The position numbers and the translations under genes were made by a program. Below the pieces are notes generated by a model. It did not search any database. It was given only the letters and a program-made list of their open reading frames with translations, and was not told the origin of the DNA. Of a stretch of 64,000 nucleotides of DNA, positions 22,977 to 31,283 are shown in pieces; the first letter of the stretch is position 1, and every line of letters starts with the position of its first letter. The stretch comes from Phocaeicola intestinalis (GTDB taxonomy: Bacteria > Bacteroidota > Bacteroidia > Bacteroidales > Bacteroidaceae), in assembly GCF_014837065.1 (NCBI RefSeq), contig NZ_JACSPP010000017.1, positions 1-64,000 of the forward strand, written 5' to 3'.

Positions 22977-24464
22977 ATGTATTTGTTAGGGTATGATATT
23001 GGTAGTTCTTCGGTGAAAGCCAGTTTGGTAAACGCCGGGACAGGTAAATGTGTGGCTTCGGCTTTCTATCCGAAAACGGAAGCGGAAATTATCGCCGTTC
23101 ATCCGGGATGGGCTGAGCAGAAGCCGGAAATGTGGTGGGCTAACTTGAAGTTGGCTACAGAAGCTATTATGAATGAAAGCGGGGCAAAGAAAGAAGAAAT
23201 TGCCGCTATCGGCATTTCTTATCAGATGCATGGCTTGGTTTGTGTAGACAAACAGCAGCAAGTGCTTCGTCCGGCTATCATTTGGTGCGATTCGCGTGCT
23301 GTTCCTTATGGGGAGAAAGCTTTTCAGACATTGGGCGAAGAGAAGTGTCTTTCGCATTTGCTGAACTCTCCGGGTAACTTTACCGCTTCGAAATTGGCGT
23401 GGATTAAGGAGAATGAACCGGATGTCTTCTCGCAGATTTATAAAATCATGCTGCCGGGCGATTACATTGCCATGCGTCTGACTGGTGAAATCTGTACTAC
23501 CGTTTCTGGTTTGTCGGAAGGTATGTTTTGGGATTTCCAGGCAAACGATGTCGCTCAGTTCCTGCTTGATTATTATGGTTTCGACCGTTCGTTGATAGCT
23601 GATATCCGTCCTACTTTTTCCGAACAAGGAAGAGTGACCGCCGTTGCCGCCGCCGAATTAGGATTGAAAGAAGGAACTCCGGTGACCTACCGTGCGGGCG
23701 ACCAGCCGAATAACGCACTTTCTCTGAATGTTTTCAATCCGGGTGAGATTGCCTCTACCGCAGGTACATCGGGAGTCGTTTATGGTGTAAACGGTTCGGT
23801 TAATTACGATCCTCAATCACGTGTGAACACGTTTGCTCATGTAAATCATACGGCAGACCAGACTCGTTTGGGTGTATTGCTTTGCATTAACGGTACGGGT
23901 ATACTGAATTCATGGGTGAAGCGTACGGTAGTACCCGCAGGTGTTTCGTATGCTGAAATGAACGACCTTGCTGCTCAGGCACCTATTGGGGCAGGTGGTA
24001 TCAGTATCCTTCCTTTCGGTAACGGAGCGGAACGTATGCTTCAGAATCGGGAAACAGGATGCTCTATCCATGGCATTAACTTTAATCTGCATACGCGCAA
24101 CCATATCATCCGTGCGGCACAGGAAGGTATTGTCTTCTCGTTTAAGTATGGCATCGACATCATGAGGAATATGGGAATGGATGTACAAAAAATCCATGCC
24201 GGGCATGCCAATATGTTCCTTAGCCCGATATTCCGCAATACGCTGGCTGGAGTGACCGGTGCGACTATTGAACTTTATGATACCGATGGTTCGGTAGGTG
24301 CAGCAAAAGGTGCAGGTATGGGCGCAGGCATTTATAAGAATAATGATGAGGCGTTTGCTACCTTGGATAAGCTGGCTGTCATCGAACCGGATGCGGCTAA
24401 TAAATCGGCATACGAAGATGCCTACCAACGTTGGCTGGAATGCATGCATAAGGTAGGTTTTTGA
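22977..24464 (+). CDS. xylB: xylulokinase
   Basis: A 495-residue FGGY-family sugar kinase that phosphorylates D-xylulose to xylulose-5-phosphate. Motifs: the LGYDIGSSSVKASLV phosphate-1 loop, GISYQMHGLV, IIWCDSRA, the TYRAGDQPNNALSLNVF region and IHAGHANMFLSPIFRNTLA with SVGAAKGAGMGAG near the C-terminus. It starts 12 nt after xylR, so the regulator and kinase share a transcript. A 251-nt repeat-rich gap separates it from xylA. Confidence 0.94.
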   Translation: MYLLGYDIGSSSVKASLVNAGTGKCVASAFYPKTEAEIIAVHPGWAEQKPEMWWANLKLATEAIMNESGAKKEEIAAIGISYQMHGLVCVDKQQQVLRPAIIWCDSRAVPYGEKAFQTLGEEKCLSHLLNSPGNFTASKLAWIKENEPDVFSQIYKIMLPGDYIAMRLTGEICTTVSGLSEGMFWDFQANDVAQFLLDYYGFDRSLIADIRPTFSEQGRVTAVAAAELGLKEGTPVTYRAGDQPNNALSLNVFNPGEIASTAGTSGVVYGVNGSVNYDPQSRVNTFAHVNHTADQTRLGVLLCINGTGILNSWVKRTVVPAGVSYAEMNDLAAQAPIGAGGISILPFGNGAERMLQNRETGCSIHGINFNLHTRNHIIRAAQEGIVFSFKYGIDIMRNMGMDVQKIHAGHANMFLSPIFRNTLAGVTGATIELYDTDGSVGAAKGAGMGAGIYKNNDEAFATLDKLAVIEPDAANKSAYEDAYQRWLECMHKVGF

Positions 24465-24544
24465 GTTTTTGAGTTCTTTAGTTTTTTAGTTTCTTAGTTA
24501 ATGCTTCTTTGGGCATTATGTGTGCATTCGTTGGTATCATCATC

Positions 24545-24572
24545 GTAGAGACGATGTGCACATCGTCTCTAC
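24545..24572. repeat. 28-bp perfect palindrome between xylB and xylA
   Basis: GTAGAGACGATGTG and CACATCGTCTCTAC form an uninterrupted 28-bp palindrome, with no T-run after it. In mRNA it would make a strong hairpin that could stabilise or separate the xylB and xylA messages. Confidence 0.85.
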
Positions 24573-24597
24573 AGAAGGTGCGAAAACACAAGGAGGC

Positions 24598-24687
24598 TAA
24601 AAACTCACAAACTTAAAAACTCACAAACTTAAAAACTCATAAACTTAAAAACTCATAAACTTAAAAACTTAAAAACTCACAAACTCA
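24598..24687. repeat. 16-bp tandem repeat before xylA
   Basis: The unit AAAAACTCACAAACTT (with CAC/CAT variation) occurs about five and a half times, including one shortened unit. Upstream, 24465-24500 carries the rough inverse (GAGTTTTTGAGTTCTTTAG), so the two could pair in RNA. The units touch each other without spacers, so it is not a CRISPR array. Confidence 0.85.
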
Positions 24688-24715
24688 ATACATTAACTTT
24701 TAAACAAATAAAACT

Positions 24716-26032
24716 ATGGCAACAAAAGAGTATTTTCCTGGTATTGGTAAAATCAAATTCGAAGGTGTAGAAAGCAAGAACCCGATGGCTTTCCGTTATT
24801 ATGATCCTGAAAAAGTCGTAATGGGTAAGAAGATGAAAGACTGGTTGAAGTTTTCTATGGCATGGTGGCACACTCTTTGTGCAGAAGGTGGCGACCAGTT
24901 CGGTGGTGGAACAAAGAAATTCCCTTGGAAAGGAAATCCTGATAAGGTACAAGCTGCCAAAGACAAGGTGGATGCCGGTTTCGAATTCATGCAGAAAATG
25001 GGCATCGAGTATTATTGCTTCCACGATGTAGACCTTTGCGATGAAGCCGATACAATTGAAGAATATGAAGCTAACCTGAAAGAAGTGGTGGCTTATCTGA
25101 AGCAGAAACAAGCTGAAACTGGCATCAAACTGTTGTGGGGTACGGCTAATGTATTCGGTCATGCACGTTATATGAACGGTGCTGCTACCAATCCGGACTT
25201 TGATGTTGTAGCACGTGCTGGTGTTCAAATCAAGAATGCCATTGATGCAACAATCGAACTCGGCGGTAGTAACTATGTGTTCTGGGGCGGACGTGAAGGC
25301 TATATGTCGTTGCTGAACACCGACCAGAAACGTGAAAAAGAACACTTGGCACAAATGCTGACCATCGCTCGCGACTATGCACGTGCTAAAGGTTTTACCG
25401 GTACATTCCTGATTGAGCCGAAACCGATGGAACCGACAAAACATCAGTATGACGTGGATACTGAAACTGTAGTAGGTTTCTTGAAGGCCCACAATCTGGA
25501 CAAGGACTTCAAGGTAAATATCGAAGTAAACCACGCTACATTGGCTGGTCATACATTCGAACATGAATTGTGCGTAGCTGTAGACAACGGCATGCTGGGT
25601 TCTATCGACGCCAACCGCGGTGATTACCAGAACGGATGGGATACCGACCAGTTCCCGATTGACAACTACGAACTGACCCAGGCCATGATGCAGATTATCC
25701 GAAACGGCGGTCTGGGCAACGGCGGTACGAACTTCGACGCCAAGACCCGTCGTAACTCTACCGACCTGGAAGATATCTTCATCGCCCACATCGCAGGTAT
25801 GGATGTAATGGCACGTGCTCTGCTGAGTGCAGCCAAATTGCTGGAAGAATCTCCATACAAGAAGATGCTGGCAGACCGTTACGCTTCGTTCGATGCTGGT
25901 AAGGGCAAAGAATTTGAAGAAGGCAAGCTGACGCTGGAAGATGTTGTGGCATACGCCAAGACCGTAGGCGAACCGAAACAGACTAGCGGCAAGCAAGAAT
26001 TGTATGAAGCTATTGTGAATATGTATTGCTGA
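24716..26032 (+). CDS. xylA: xylose isomerase
   Basis: A 438-residue class II enzyme interconverting D-xylose and D-xylulose. Active-site and metal motifs are intact: [13 protein letters not shown] (catalytic His), [50 protein letters not shown] and [19 protein letters not shown]. Codon use is that of a highly expressed gene. It lies downstream of xylB across a repeat-rich gap, and is followed after 118 nt by the transporter gene. Confidence 0.97.
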   Translation: MATKEYFPGIGKIKFEGVESKNPMAFRYYDPEKVVMGKKMKDWLKFSMAWWHTLCAEGGDQFGGGTKKFPWKGNPDKVQAAKDKVDAGFEFMQKMGIEYYCFHDVDLCDEADTIEEYEANLKEVVAYLKQKQAETGIKLLWGTANVFGHARYMNGAATNPDFDVVARAGVQIKNAIDATIELGGSNYVFWGGREGYMSLLNTDQKREKEHLAQMLTIARDYARAKGFTGTFLIEPKPMEPTKHQYDVDTETVVGFLKAHNLDKDFKVNIEVNHATLAGHTFEHELCVAVDNGMLGSIDANRGDYQNGWDTDQFPIDNYELTQAMMQIIRNGGLGNGGTNFDAKTRRNSTDLEDIFIAHIAGMDVMARALLSAAKLLEESPYKKMLADRYASFDAGKGKEFEEGKLTLEDVVAYAKTVGEPKQTSGKQELYEAIVNMYC

Positions 26033-26037
26033 TAGTT

Positions 26038-26110
26038 GAATGAAGAATTAAGAATGAAGAGTGAAGAATAGGCGGATGTACCCCCGGTTCTTCATTCTTC
26101 GTTCTTCATT
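26038..26110. repeat. AATGAAGAAT-type inverted repeat between xylA and xylE
   Basis: GAATGAAGAATTAAGAATGA on the left faces GGTTCTTCATTCTTCGTTC on the right. It is related to the elements at 20837-20940 and 59096-59159. It starts 5 nt after the xylA stop and could act as a partial terminator or mRNA stabiliser. A frame open through it would add a false N-terminus to xylE. Confidence 0.75.
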
Positions 26111-26150
26111 TTTTTTGTTCTTCATTCTTTACCTTATTTGTTTTTATATC

Positions 26151-27623
26151 ATGGATTACGCCGAAAAAGGAAGTAAAACTTATCTTTTTACGATTGTGCT
26201 TGTAGCCGTGTTGGGAGGGTTGCTGTTCGGATATGATACAGCAGTCATTTCGGGTGCGGAAAAAGGATTGCAGGCATTCTTCTTGGGAGCGGAAGATTTT
26301 GTATATACGGATGGATGGCACGGCTTTACATGTGCCAGCGCGCTCATTGGCTGCATTATCGGCAGTGCTGTTTCTGGTTATATGGCTTCGAATTGGGGCC
26401 GGAAAAAATCGTTGATATTTGCCGGTATCATGTTTTTTATTTCTGCATTGGGCTCGATGGTACCTGAATTCTTGTTTTTCGAGCATGGGGTGCCGACTTA
26501 TCCGTTGCTTATCGCTTTTAATATTTATCGTGTCATAGGAGGAGTAGGGGTAGGGCTTGCTTCTGCAATTTGTCCGATGTACATCGCTGAAGTGGCTCCG
26601 TCTAATATCCGAGGTACATTGGTATCGTGGAATCAGTTTGCCATTATTTTTGGTCAGCTGGTCGTATATATGGTGAATTTCTTTATTCTGGGCGATCATA
26701 CCAATCCTGTTATAGAATCTATCGGTCAGGGCATCAATGCTGTGGCTCCAGGAAGTGATCCGTGGACCATATCTACCGGATGGCGTTATATGTTTGGTAG
26801 TGAAGCTGTACCGGCAGGGTTATTTGCCTTACTGATTTGTTTTGTGCCCGAGACTCCGCGTTACCTCGTCATGGCTGGAGAAGATGACAAAGCACTTTCC
26901 GTGCTTTGTAAAATCAATGGAAAGACGGAAGGGAATAACATTCTGAACGAGATAAGAAATACCATTACGGAAAAAACCGAGAAAGTATTTACTTACGGTG
27001 TACTTGTTATTTTCGTCGGTATTATGTTGAGTGTGTTCCAGCAGGCTGTAGGTATCAATGCTGTGCTTTATTATGCTCCGCGAATTTTTGATGACATGGG
27101 TATGGCGAATCCTATGATGCAAACCATTATCATGGGTATTGTCAATATTCTGTTTACGCTTATTGCTATCTTTACGGTTGAAAAATGGGGACGTAAACCC
27201 TTGCTTATCACAGGTTCTATCGGGATGGCTATCGGTGCCTTGGGGGTAGCGTTTACTTTCGGACATGCCGGTGTGGAGCTGGTGACGATGTTGAGCATCA
27301 TGGTTTATAGCGCTTCATTCATGATGTCATGGGGACCTATTTGCTGGGTGCTCATTTCAGAAATATTTCCTAATACGATTCGGGGAGCTGCTGTAGCCAT
27401 TGCCGTGGCTTTCCAATGGATATTCAATTGGATTGTGAGTGCTTCGTTTGTCCCCATGTTCAATATGCAGACAAGCAATGACCCTGATTTCGGACATTGG
27501 TTTACTTATGGTCTTTATGGGGCTATCTGTATTATAGCTGCGCTGTTTGTATGGAGGCTGGTTCCGGAGACCAAGGGAAAGACACTGGAAGATATGAGTA
27601 ATCTTTGGAAACGGAAACGCTGA
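26151..27623 (+). CDS. xylE: D-xylose:proton symporter (MFS sugar porter)
   Basis: A 490-residue inner-membrane transporter with twelve predicted spans. It carries sugar-porter signatures: GGLLFGYDTAVISGAEKGLQ, NWGRKKSL in the 2-3 loop, YIAEVAPSNIRGTLVSWNQF, QQAVGINAVLYYAPRIF, EKWGRKPLL, and VPETKGKTLEDM near the C-terminus. I chose the ATG at 26151 (MDYAEKGSK); the longer open frame from 26061 is repeat-derived. As the last gene of the xyl cluster it imports the substrate for XylA and XylB. A clear terminator follows. Confidence 0.93.
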   Translation: MDYAEKGSKTYLFTIVLVAVLGGLLFGYDTAVISGAEKGLQAFFLGAEDFVYTDGWHGFTCASALIGCIIGSAVSGYMASNWGRKKSLIFAGIMFFISALGSMVPEFLFFEHGVPTYPLLIAFNIYRVIGGVGVGLASAICPMYIAEVAPSNIRGTLVSWNQFAIIFGQLVVYMVNFFILGDHTNPVIESIGQGINAVAPGSDPWTISTGWRYMFGSEAVPAGLFALLICFVPETPRYLVMAGEDDKALSVLCKINGKTEGNNILNEIRNTITEKTEKVFTYGVLVIFVGIMLSVFQQAVGINAVLYYAPRIFDDMGMANPMMQTIIMGIVNILFTLIAIFTVEKWGRKPLLITGSIGMAIGALGVAFTFGHAGVELVTMLSIMVYSASFMMSWGPICWVLISEIFPNTIRGAAVAIAVAFQWIFNWIVSASFVPMFNMQTSNDPDFGHWFTYGLYGAICIIAALFVWRLVPETKGKTLEDMSNLWKRKR

Positions 27624-27653
27624 TTTCGGCTTTTCCGGACAGGAAATAATCTC

Positions 27654-27703
27654 AAGGAGTTAGAAGTCTTTACATTTTACTTCTAACTCCTTTTGTTTTT
27701 TTT
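27654..27703 (+). terminator. terminator of the xyl operon
   Basis: AAGGAGTTAGAAGT pairs with ACTTCTAACTCCTT over an 11-nt loop, followed by TTTTGTTTTTTTT. It lies about 30 nt after the xylE stop. Confidence 0.9.
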
Positions 27704-27875
27704 CAGGTGAAATGCTTTTATGGCATCGTTTCTGTTATGATAAAGAAGGAGCAGTCAGGTTCTTATGTTTGATAACACTTTGCGTTGGAAAAAGAGATAA
27801 AAAATTGTTGAATATGGCCTTAATGAAATTAAAATACATATATTTGCAACTGAGATTTAAAATAATAAATTCAGT

Positions 27876-28940
27876 ATGAATTCGAATAACAATCATGTCG
27901 TCATTATGGCAGGAGGAGTGGGAAGTCGGTTCTGGCCGATGAGTACTACTGATTTCCCCAAGCAGTTCATTGATGTTTTAGGATGTGGAAAGACGTTGCT
28001 TCAGCTTACGGTTGAACGTTTTCGTGATGTGTGCGGAGTGGAAAATATGTGGATTGTCACATCGGCGGCTTATGCAGAGCTGGTGAAAGGACAGCTTCCA
28101 GATATTAATCCCGAGCATATTTTATTAGAACCTTGCCGTAGAAATACGGCTCCATGTATAGCGTATGTGAGTTGGAAAATCAAAGCGAAGAATCCCAAGG
28201 CAAATATAGTGGTTACTCCGAGTGATCACATAGTGATGGATTTGCGTGAGTTTGTAAGGGTAGTCAATTCTGCTTTGAAGTTTACGGCCGACTCTGATGC
28301 CATTGTCACTCTGGGTATGCAGGCTACGCGTCCTGAAACAGGATATGGATATATTGAAGGTGATCTTTCTATGGCATGTCCTTCCAATAAAGAAATCTAC
28401 CGGGTAGATGCATTCAAGGAAAAACCGGATTTGGAAACGGCCAAACGATACTTACAACGGAAAAATTATTTCTGGAATGCCGGTATATTCATTTGGAATG
28501 TCAGCACCATCGTCAATGCTTTTCGGGTGTACCAGCCTACTATGTCGAACATTTTCGAAGGATTGCTGCCTTATTATTATACAGAGGTGGAACAGGAGAA
28601 AATAGACAAGCTTTTCCCTACGTGCGAAAACATTTCTATCGACTATGCCATCATGGAAAAAGCAGAAGAAATTTATGTGTTCCCGGCTTCATTCGGTTGG
28701 AGTGACTTGGGTACATGGGGATCGTTGCACGATAACTTGCATAAAGACGCTCATAATAATGTATGCATCGGAGAAAACATTCATTTGCACGAAAGCCGTA
28801 ATTGCATTGTACATACTACCGAAGAAAAGAAAGTGGTGGTACAAGGACTTGACGGTTACATCGTTGCTGAAAAAAATGACCGTCTGCTGATTTGCCGCTT
28901 GAGTGAAGAACAGCGCATCAAGGAATTTGCTGCAGAATAA
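27876..28940 (+). CDS. manC: mannose-1-phosphate guanylyltransferase
   Basis: A 354-residue nucleotidyltransferase making GDP-mannose from mannose-1-phosphate and GTP, for fucose/mannose-containing surface glycans. Motifs: VIMAGGVGSRFWPMS, the TPSDH metal site, and the FKEKPD motif with YFWNAGIFIWN. It is the short form without the C-terminal isomerase domain. A TATATTTG -7 box lies at 27839-27846. It stands alone, transcribed convergently with tpx. Confidence 0.93.
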   Translation: MNSNNNHVVIMAGGVGSRFWPMSTTDFPKQFIDVLGCGKTLLQLTVERFRDVCGVENMWIVTSAAYAELVKGQLPDINPEHILLEPCRRNTAPCIAYVSWKIKAKNPKANIVVTPSDHIVMDLREFVRVVNSALKFTADSDAIVTLGMQATRPETGYGYIEGDLSMACPSNKEIYRVDAFKEKPDLETAKRYLQRKNYFWNAGIFIWNVSTIVNAFRVYQPTMSNIFEGLLPYYYTEVEQEKIDKLFPTCENISIDYAIMEKAEEIYVFPASFGWSDLGTWGSLHDNLHKDAHNNVCIGENIHLHESRNCIVHTTEEKKVVVQGLDGYIVAEKNDRLLICRLSEEQRIKEFAAE

Positions 28941-28945
28941 AAAAA

Positions 28946-29006
28946 CACTACGGATTACACAGATAAAAAATCTGCTTATGAGATTTTATCCGTGTAATCC
29001 GCAGTG
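28946..29006. terminator. inverted repeat between manC and tpx
   Basis: CACTACGGATTACACAGATA faces an inverted copy ending CGTGTAATCCGCAGTG with few mismatches. It fills the space between two convergent genes and probably ends both transcripts, although neither side has a long T-run, so it may instead be a repeat-family member. Confidence 0.65.
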
Positions 29007-29012
29007 ATGGAT

Positions 29013-29519
29013 TTAGCCTTTCAGGGCGGCAAGGGCTGCCTCGTAATCAGGCTCTTGGGTGATTTCAGGTACCAGTTCGGTATAAACTACTTTGCCTTCC
29101 GGATTGATGATAACCACCGCCCGTGCCAGTAGTCCGCACAATACACCGTCAGTCATCAGTACGCCATATTTTTCTCCGAAATCGGACGTATAGCGATAGT
29201 CTGATAGTGGAATGACGTTCTCAATGCCTTCTGTCGTACAGAACCGTCCTTGGGCAAAAGGCAGGTCTTTCGAGATTGCCAATACAATGGTATCACTCAT
29301 TTGGGCTGCCAGTTGGTTGAATTTACGTACCGATGCTGCGCATACTCCTGTATCCATGCTGGGGAAGATGTTCAGCAGGGCATATTTCCCTTTGGTGTCT
29401 GCCAGGGTGAAACTACTTAAATCCCCTTTTACCAGTGAAAAATCAGGAGCTTGCGTTCCTGTTTTTACAAATTCACCTGCCAGGGTGACAGGGTTTCCTT
29501 GAAATGCTGTTTTTGCCAT
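29013..29519 (-). CDS. tpx: thiol peroxidase
   Basis: A 168-residue 2-Cys peroxiredoxin of the Tpx type that reduces peroxides using thioredoxin. The peroxidatic Cys lies in [13 protein letters not shown] and the resolving Cys in [14 protein letters not shown], at normal spacing. I chose the start [11 protein letters not shown] at 29519; the frame extends six codons upstream, without family resemblance. A thioredoxin gene lies about 3.5 kb away. Confidence 0.94.
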   Translation of the reverse strand: MAKTAFQGNPVTLAGEFVKTGTQAPDFSLVKGDLSSFTLADTKGKYALLNIFPSMDTGVCAASVRKFNQLAAQMSDTIVLAISKDLPFAQGRFCTTEGIENVIPLSDYRYTSDFGEKYGVLMTDGVLCGLLARAVVIINPEGKVVYTELVPEITQEPDYEAALAALKG

Positions 29520-29630
29520 ATTTACTTTGTATATCAATTAAACTTCTATGTAAAGTTAACAAAAGAACCTCGATTTTGGTTGTGCAAGTTTATGCTTTTT
29601 GCTATTTTTATGTTTTTCGAATAGTTCTTT

Positions 29631-30104
29631 TTATTCTCCTTCTACTTTACATTCATGAAAATGCATTTCGTGTTCGGCTTTTTCACGTGGAAAGGCAAAG
29701 TAGGTACAGACGGCTTGTGTGCATACTTCGCCTGCTTCATTGGTGAGGGTTGCTTCGATGGTGATAATGTTTCTTCGTTGCTCACGGATGGAAGCGCGGA
29801 TGGTAAGCAGCTTGTCAGTGGTATGTACTGGTTTCAGGTAACGGGTTTCCATTTTTGAAGTGACGCCTGCGGTTTGTAGTTTACGCATGACGACCCATCC
29901 GCATGTTTCGTCGAGCAATAAAGCCTGGATGCCTCCATGCAGTGTGTCCAGCCATCCCTGGTATTTTTCATCAGGTTTCCAGTAACTGACGATACTGTCT
30001 CCATCTTCATAAAATTCCATTTTCAGTCCTGAAGGATTTTGCGGAGCACATCCGAAACAGTTATATCCCTTCATGCCTTCCCATGGGTTGATAATTTTTT
30101 TCAT
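29631..30104 (-). CDS. PaaI-like hotdog-fold thioesterase
   Basis: A 157-residue protein of the hotdog fold. Features: KGYNCFGCAPQNPSGLKMEF, GWLDTLHGGIQALLLDETCGW (HGG plus D/E of acyl-CoA thioesterases), and TRYLKPVHTTDKLLTIRASI. The acyl-CoA substrate is unknown. The ATG at 30104 is chosen because it lies 7 nt after the Dabb stop; upstream codons would overlap that gene. Confidence 0.85.
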   Translation of the reverse strand: MKKIINPWEGMKGYNCFGCAPQNPSGLKMEFYEDGDSIVSYWKPDEKYQGWLDTLHGGIQALLLDETCGWVVMRKLQTAGVTSKMETRYLKPVHTTDKLLTIRASIREQRRNIITIEATLTNEAGEVCTQAVCTYFAFPREKAEHEMHFHECKVEGE

Positions 30105-30111
30105 AACTTTG

Positions 30112-30414
30112 TCAATTGATGATATAATCTGTGCAGGCGCGGTCTTGTCTGTATCCATTCAGGATTCCGGCAGCAGCCAGGTGGTCGGGGTGAATCGAAT
30201 AGGCTTTCATATCTTCCAGTGTGTCAAATTCACTTTCCAGGCAGATGTCCCATTTTTCATCCGGATTGATGTTCAGTCCTACAAAGATGTGCCGGATAGT
30301 CGGTATGCGGGCCGGTAAGGCTTCGATGGCTTCCTTGAAGCGGTGCATAACGTCTTGTTTTTCGGTTTGTGTCAGTGTCTCTTTCAGCTTGAATAATACA
30401 ATATGTTTTACCAT
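30112..30414 (-). CDS. Dabb family (stress-responsive alpha/beta barrel) protein
   Basis: A 100-residue ferredoxin-like-fold protein. Typical features are VKHIVLFKLKE at the start, a central VGLNINPDEKWDICLESEFDTLEDMKAY and the HPDHLAAAGILNGY motif near the end. Dabb proteins are small dimers, often with unknown enzymatic roles. It probably forms an operon with the thioesterase downstream. Confidence 0.88.
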   Translation of the reverse strand: MVKHIVLFKLKETLTQTEKQDVMHRFKEAIEALPARIPTIRHIFVGLNINPDEKWDICLESEFDTLEDMKAYSIHPDHLAAAGILNGYRQDRACTDYIIN

Positions 30415-30604
30415 GATGTAAAAGTTTTAAAATTTATGCTTGTGTCTATTGCTACAAATGTAAGTATTTTCCGGATTACGGCGATTGTTTCAAGGGGCTT
30501 TTTTCATTTCGGATTTATGGATTTTATTTTTCATGGATGTCCTCATTCAGCCAATGTCTCATTCTTGTAAATTCAAGGTATAAAATATGCTGAAAAAACG
30601 TTTT

Positions 30605-30638
30605 TTTGATGCGGGCAGGAGAAAAATGTGTATATTTG
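30605..30638 (+). promoter_or_regulatory. promoter of udk-mltF
   Basis: TTTG (30605-30608), a 22-nt spacer and TATATTTG (30631-30638). The spacer is one base longer than usual. Expected start near 30645, about 27 nt before the udk ATG. Confidence 0.6.
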
Positions 30639-30671
30639 TGCAAATTATCCACATCTAAAAACCAGTAAAGC

Positions 30672-31283
30672 ATGATTATCATCGGTATTGCCGGAGGAAC
30701 AGGCTCCGGAAAAACAACAGTCGTAAAAAGTATAGTCGATAGTTTGCCTGCCAACGAAGTGGCATTATTGCCTTTGGACTCGTATTATAAGGACAGCAGC
30801 CGTGTACCTGTAGAGGAACGCCAGAACATAAATTTCGACCATCCTGATGCATTCGATTGGGAACTTTTGTCGAAACAGGTGGAGATGCTCCGGCAGGGAA
30901 AAGCGATAGAACAGCCGGTTTATTCTTATCTGACTTGTACACGACAACCTGAAACCATTCATATAGAACCGCGTAAAGTGGTGATAATCGAAGGTATTCT
31001 GGCATTAAGTGATAAGCGCTTGCGGGATTTGATGGATTTGCGGGTGTTTGTGGATGCAGATTCGGATGAACGGTTGATCCGGGTTATCCAGCGGGACGTG
31101 ATTGAGCGCGGACGTACAGCCGAAGCCGTGATGGACCGGTATGTAAAGGTGCTGAAACCGATGCATCAGGAGTTTATTGAACCAGCCAAGCAATATGCAG
31201 ACTTGATTGTTCCACAAGGTGGACACAACTGGAAGGCTATCGAGATACTGAAGCTATATATAGAAAAAATCATTGGCCGATGA
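30672..31283 (+). CDS. udk: uridine kinase
   Basis: A 203-residue P-loop kinase that salvages uridine and cytidine to the monophosphates. Motifs: Walker A GIAGGTGSGKTTVV, LDSYYKD, FDHPDAFDWELL, EGILAL, and R(V)IQRDVIERGRTAEAV. Normal length for the family. The stop overlaps the mltF start as ATGA, so pyrimidine salvage and a cell-wall enzyme are translationally coupled. Confidence 0.95.
   Translation: MIIIGIAGGTGSGKTTVVKSIVDSLPANEVALLPLDSYYKDSSRVPVEERQNINFDHPDAFDWELLSKQVEMLRQGKAIEQPVYSYLTCTRQPETIHIEPRKVVIIEGILALSDKRLRDLMDLRVFVDADSDERLIRVIQRDVIERGRTAEAVMDRYVKVLKPMHQEFIEPAKQYADLIVPQGGHNWKAIEILKLYIEKIIGR

Noticed and set aside
24598..24687. CRISPR-like repeated units
   Set aside because: Units are only 16 bp, touch each other without unique spacers, and no cas genes are nearby.
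24677..25996. 439-codon minus-strand frame opposite xylA
   Set aside because: Antisense shadow of a highly conserved xylose isomerase.
26061..26150. N-terminal extension of xylE by 30 residues
   Set aside because: It is encoded by the AATGAAGAAT repeat and would put a false hydrophobic segment before the conserved MFS start.
27876..28940. manC as part of a capsule cluster
   Set aside because: Neighbours are xylE and tpx; no glycosyltransferases or polymerases are near, so it is a stand-alone housekeeping gene here.
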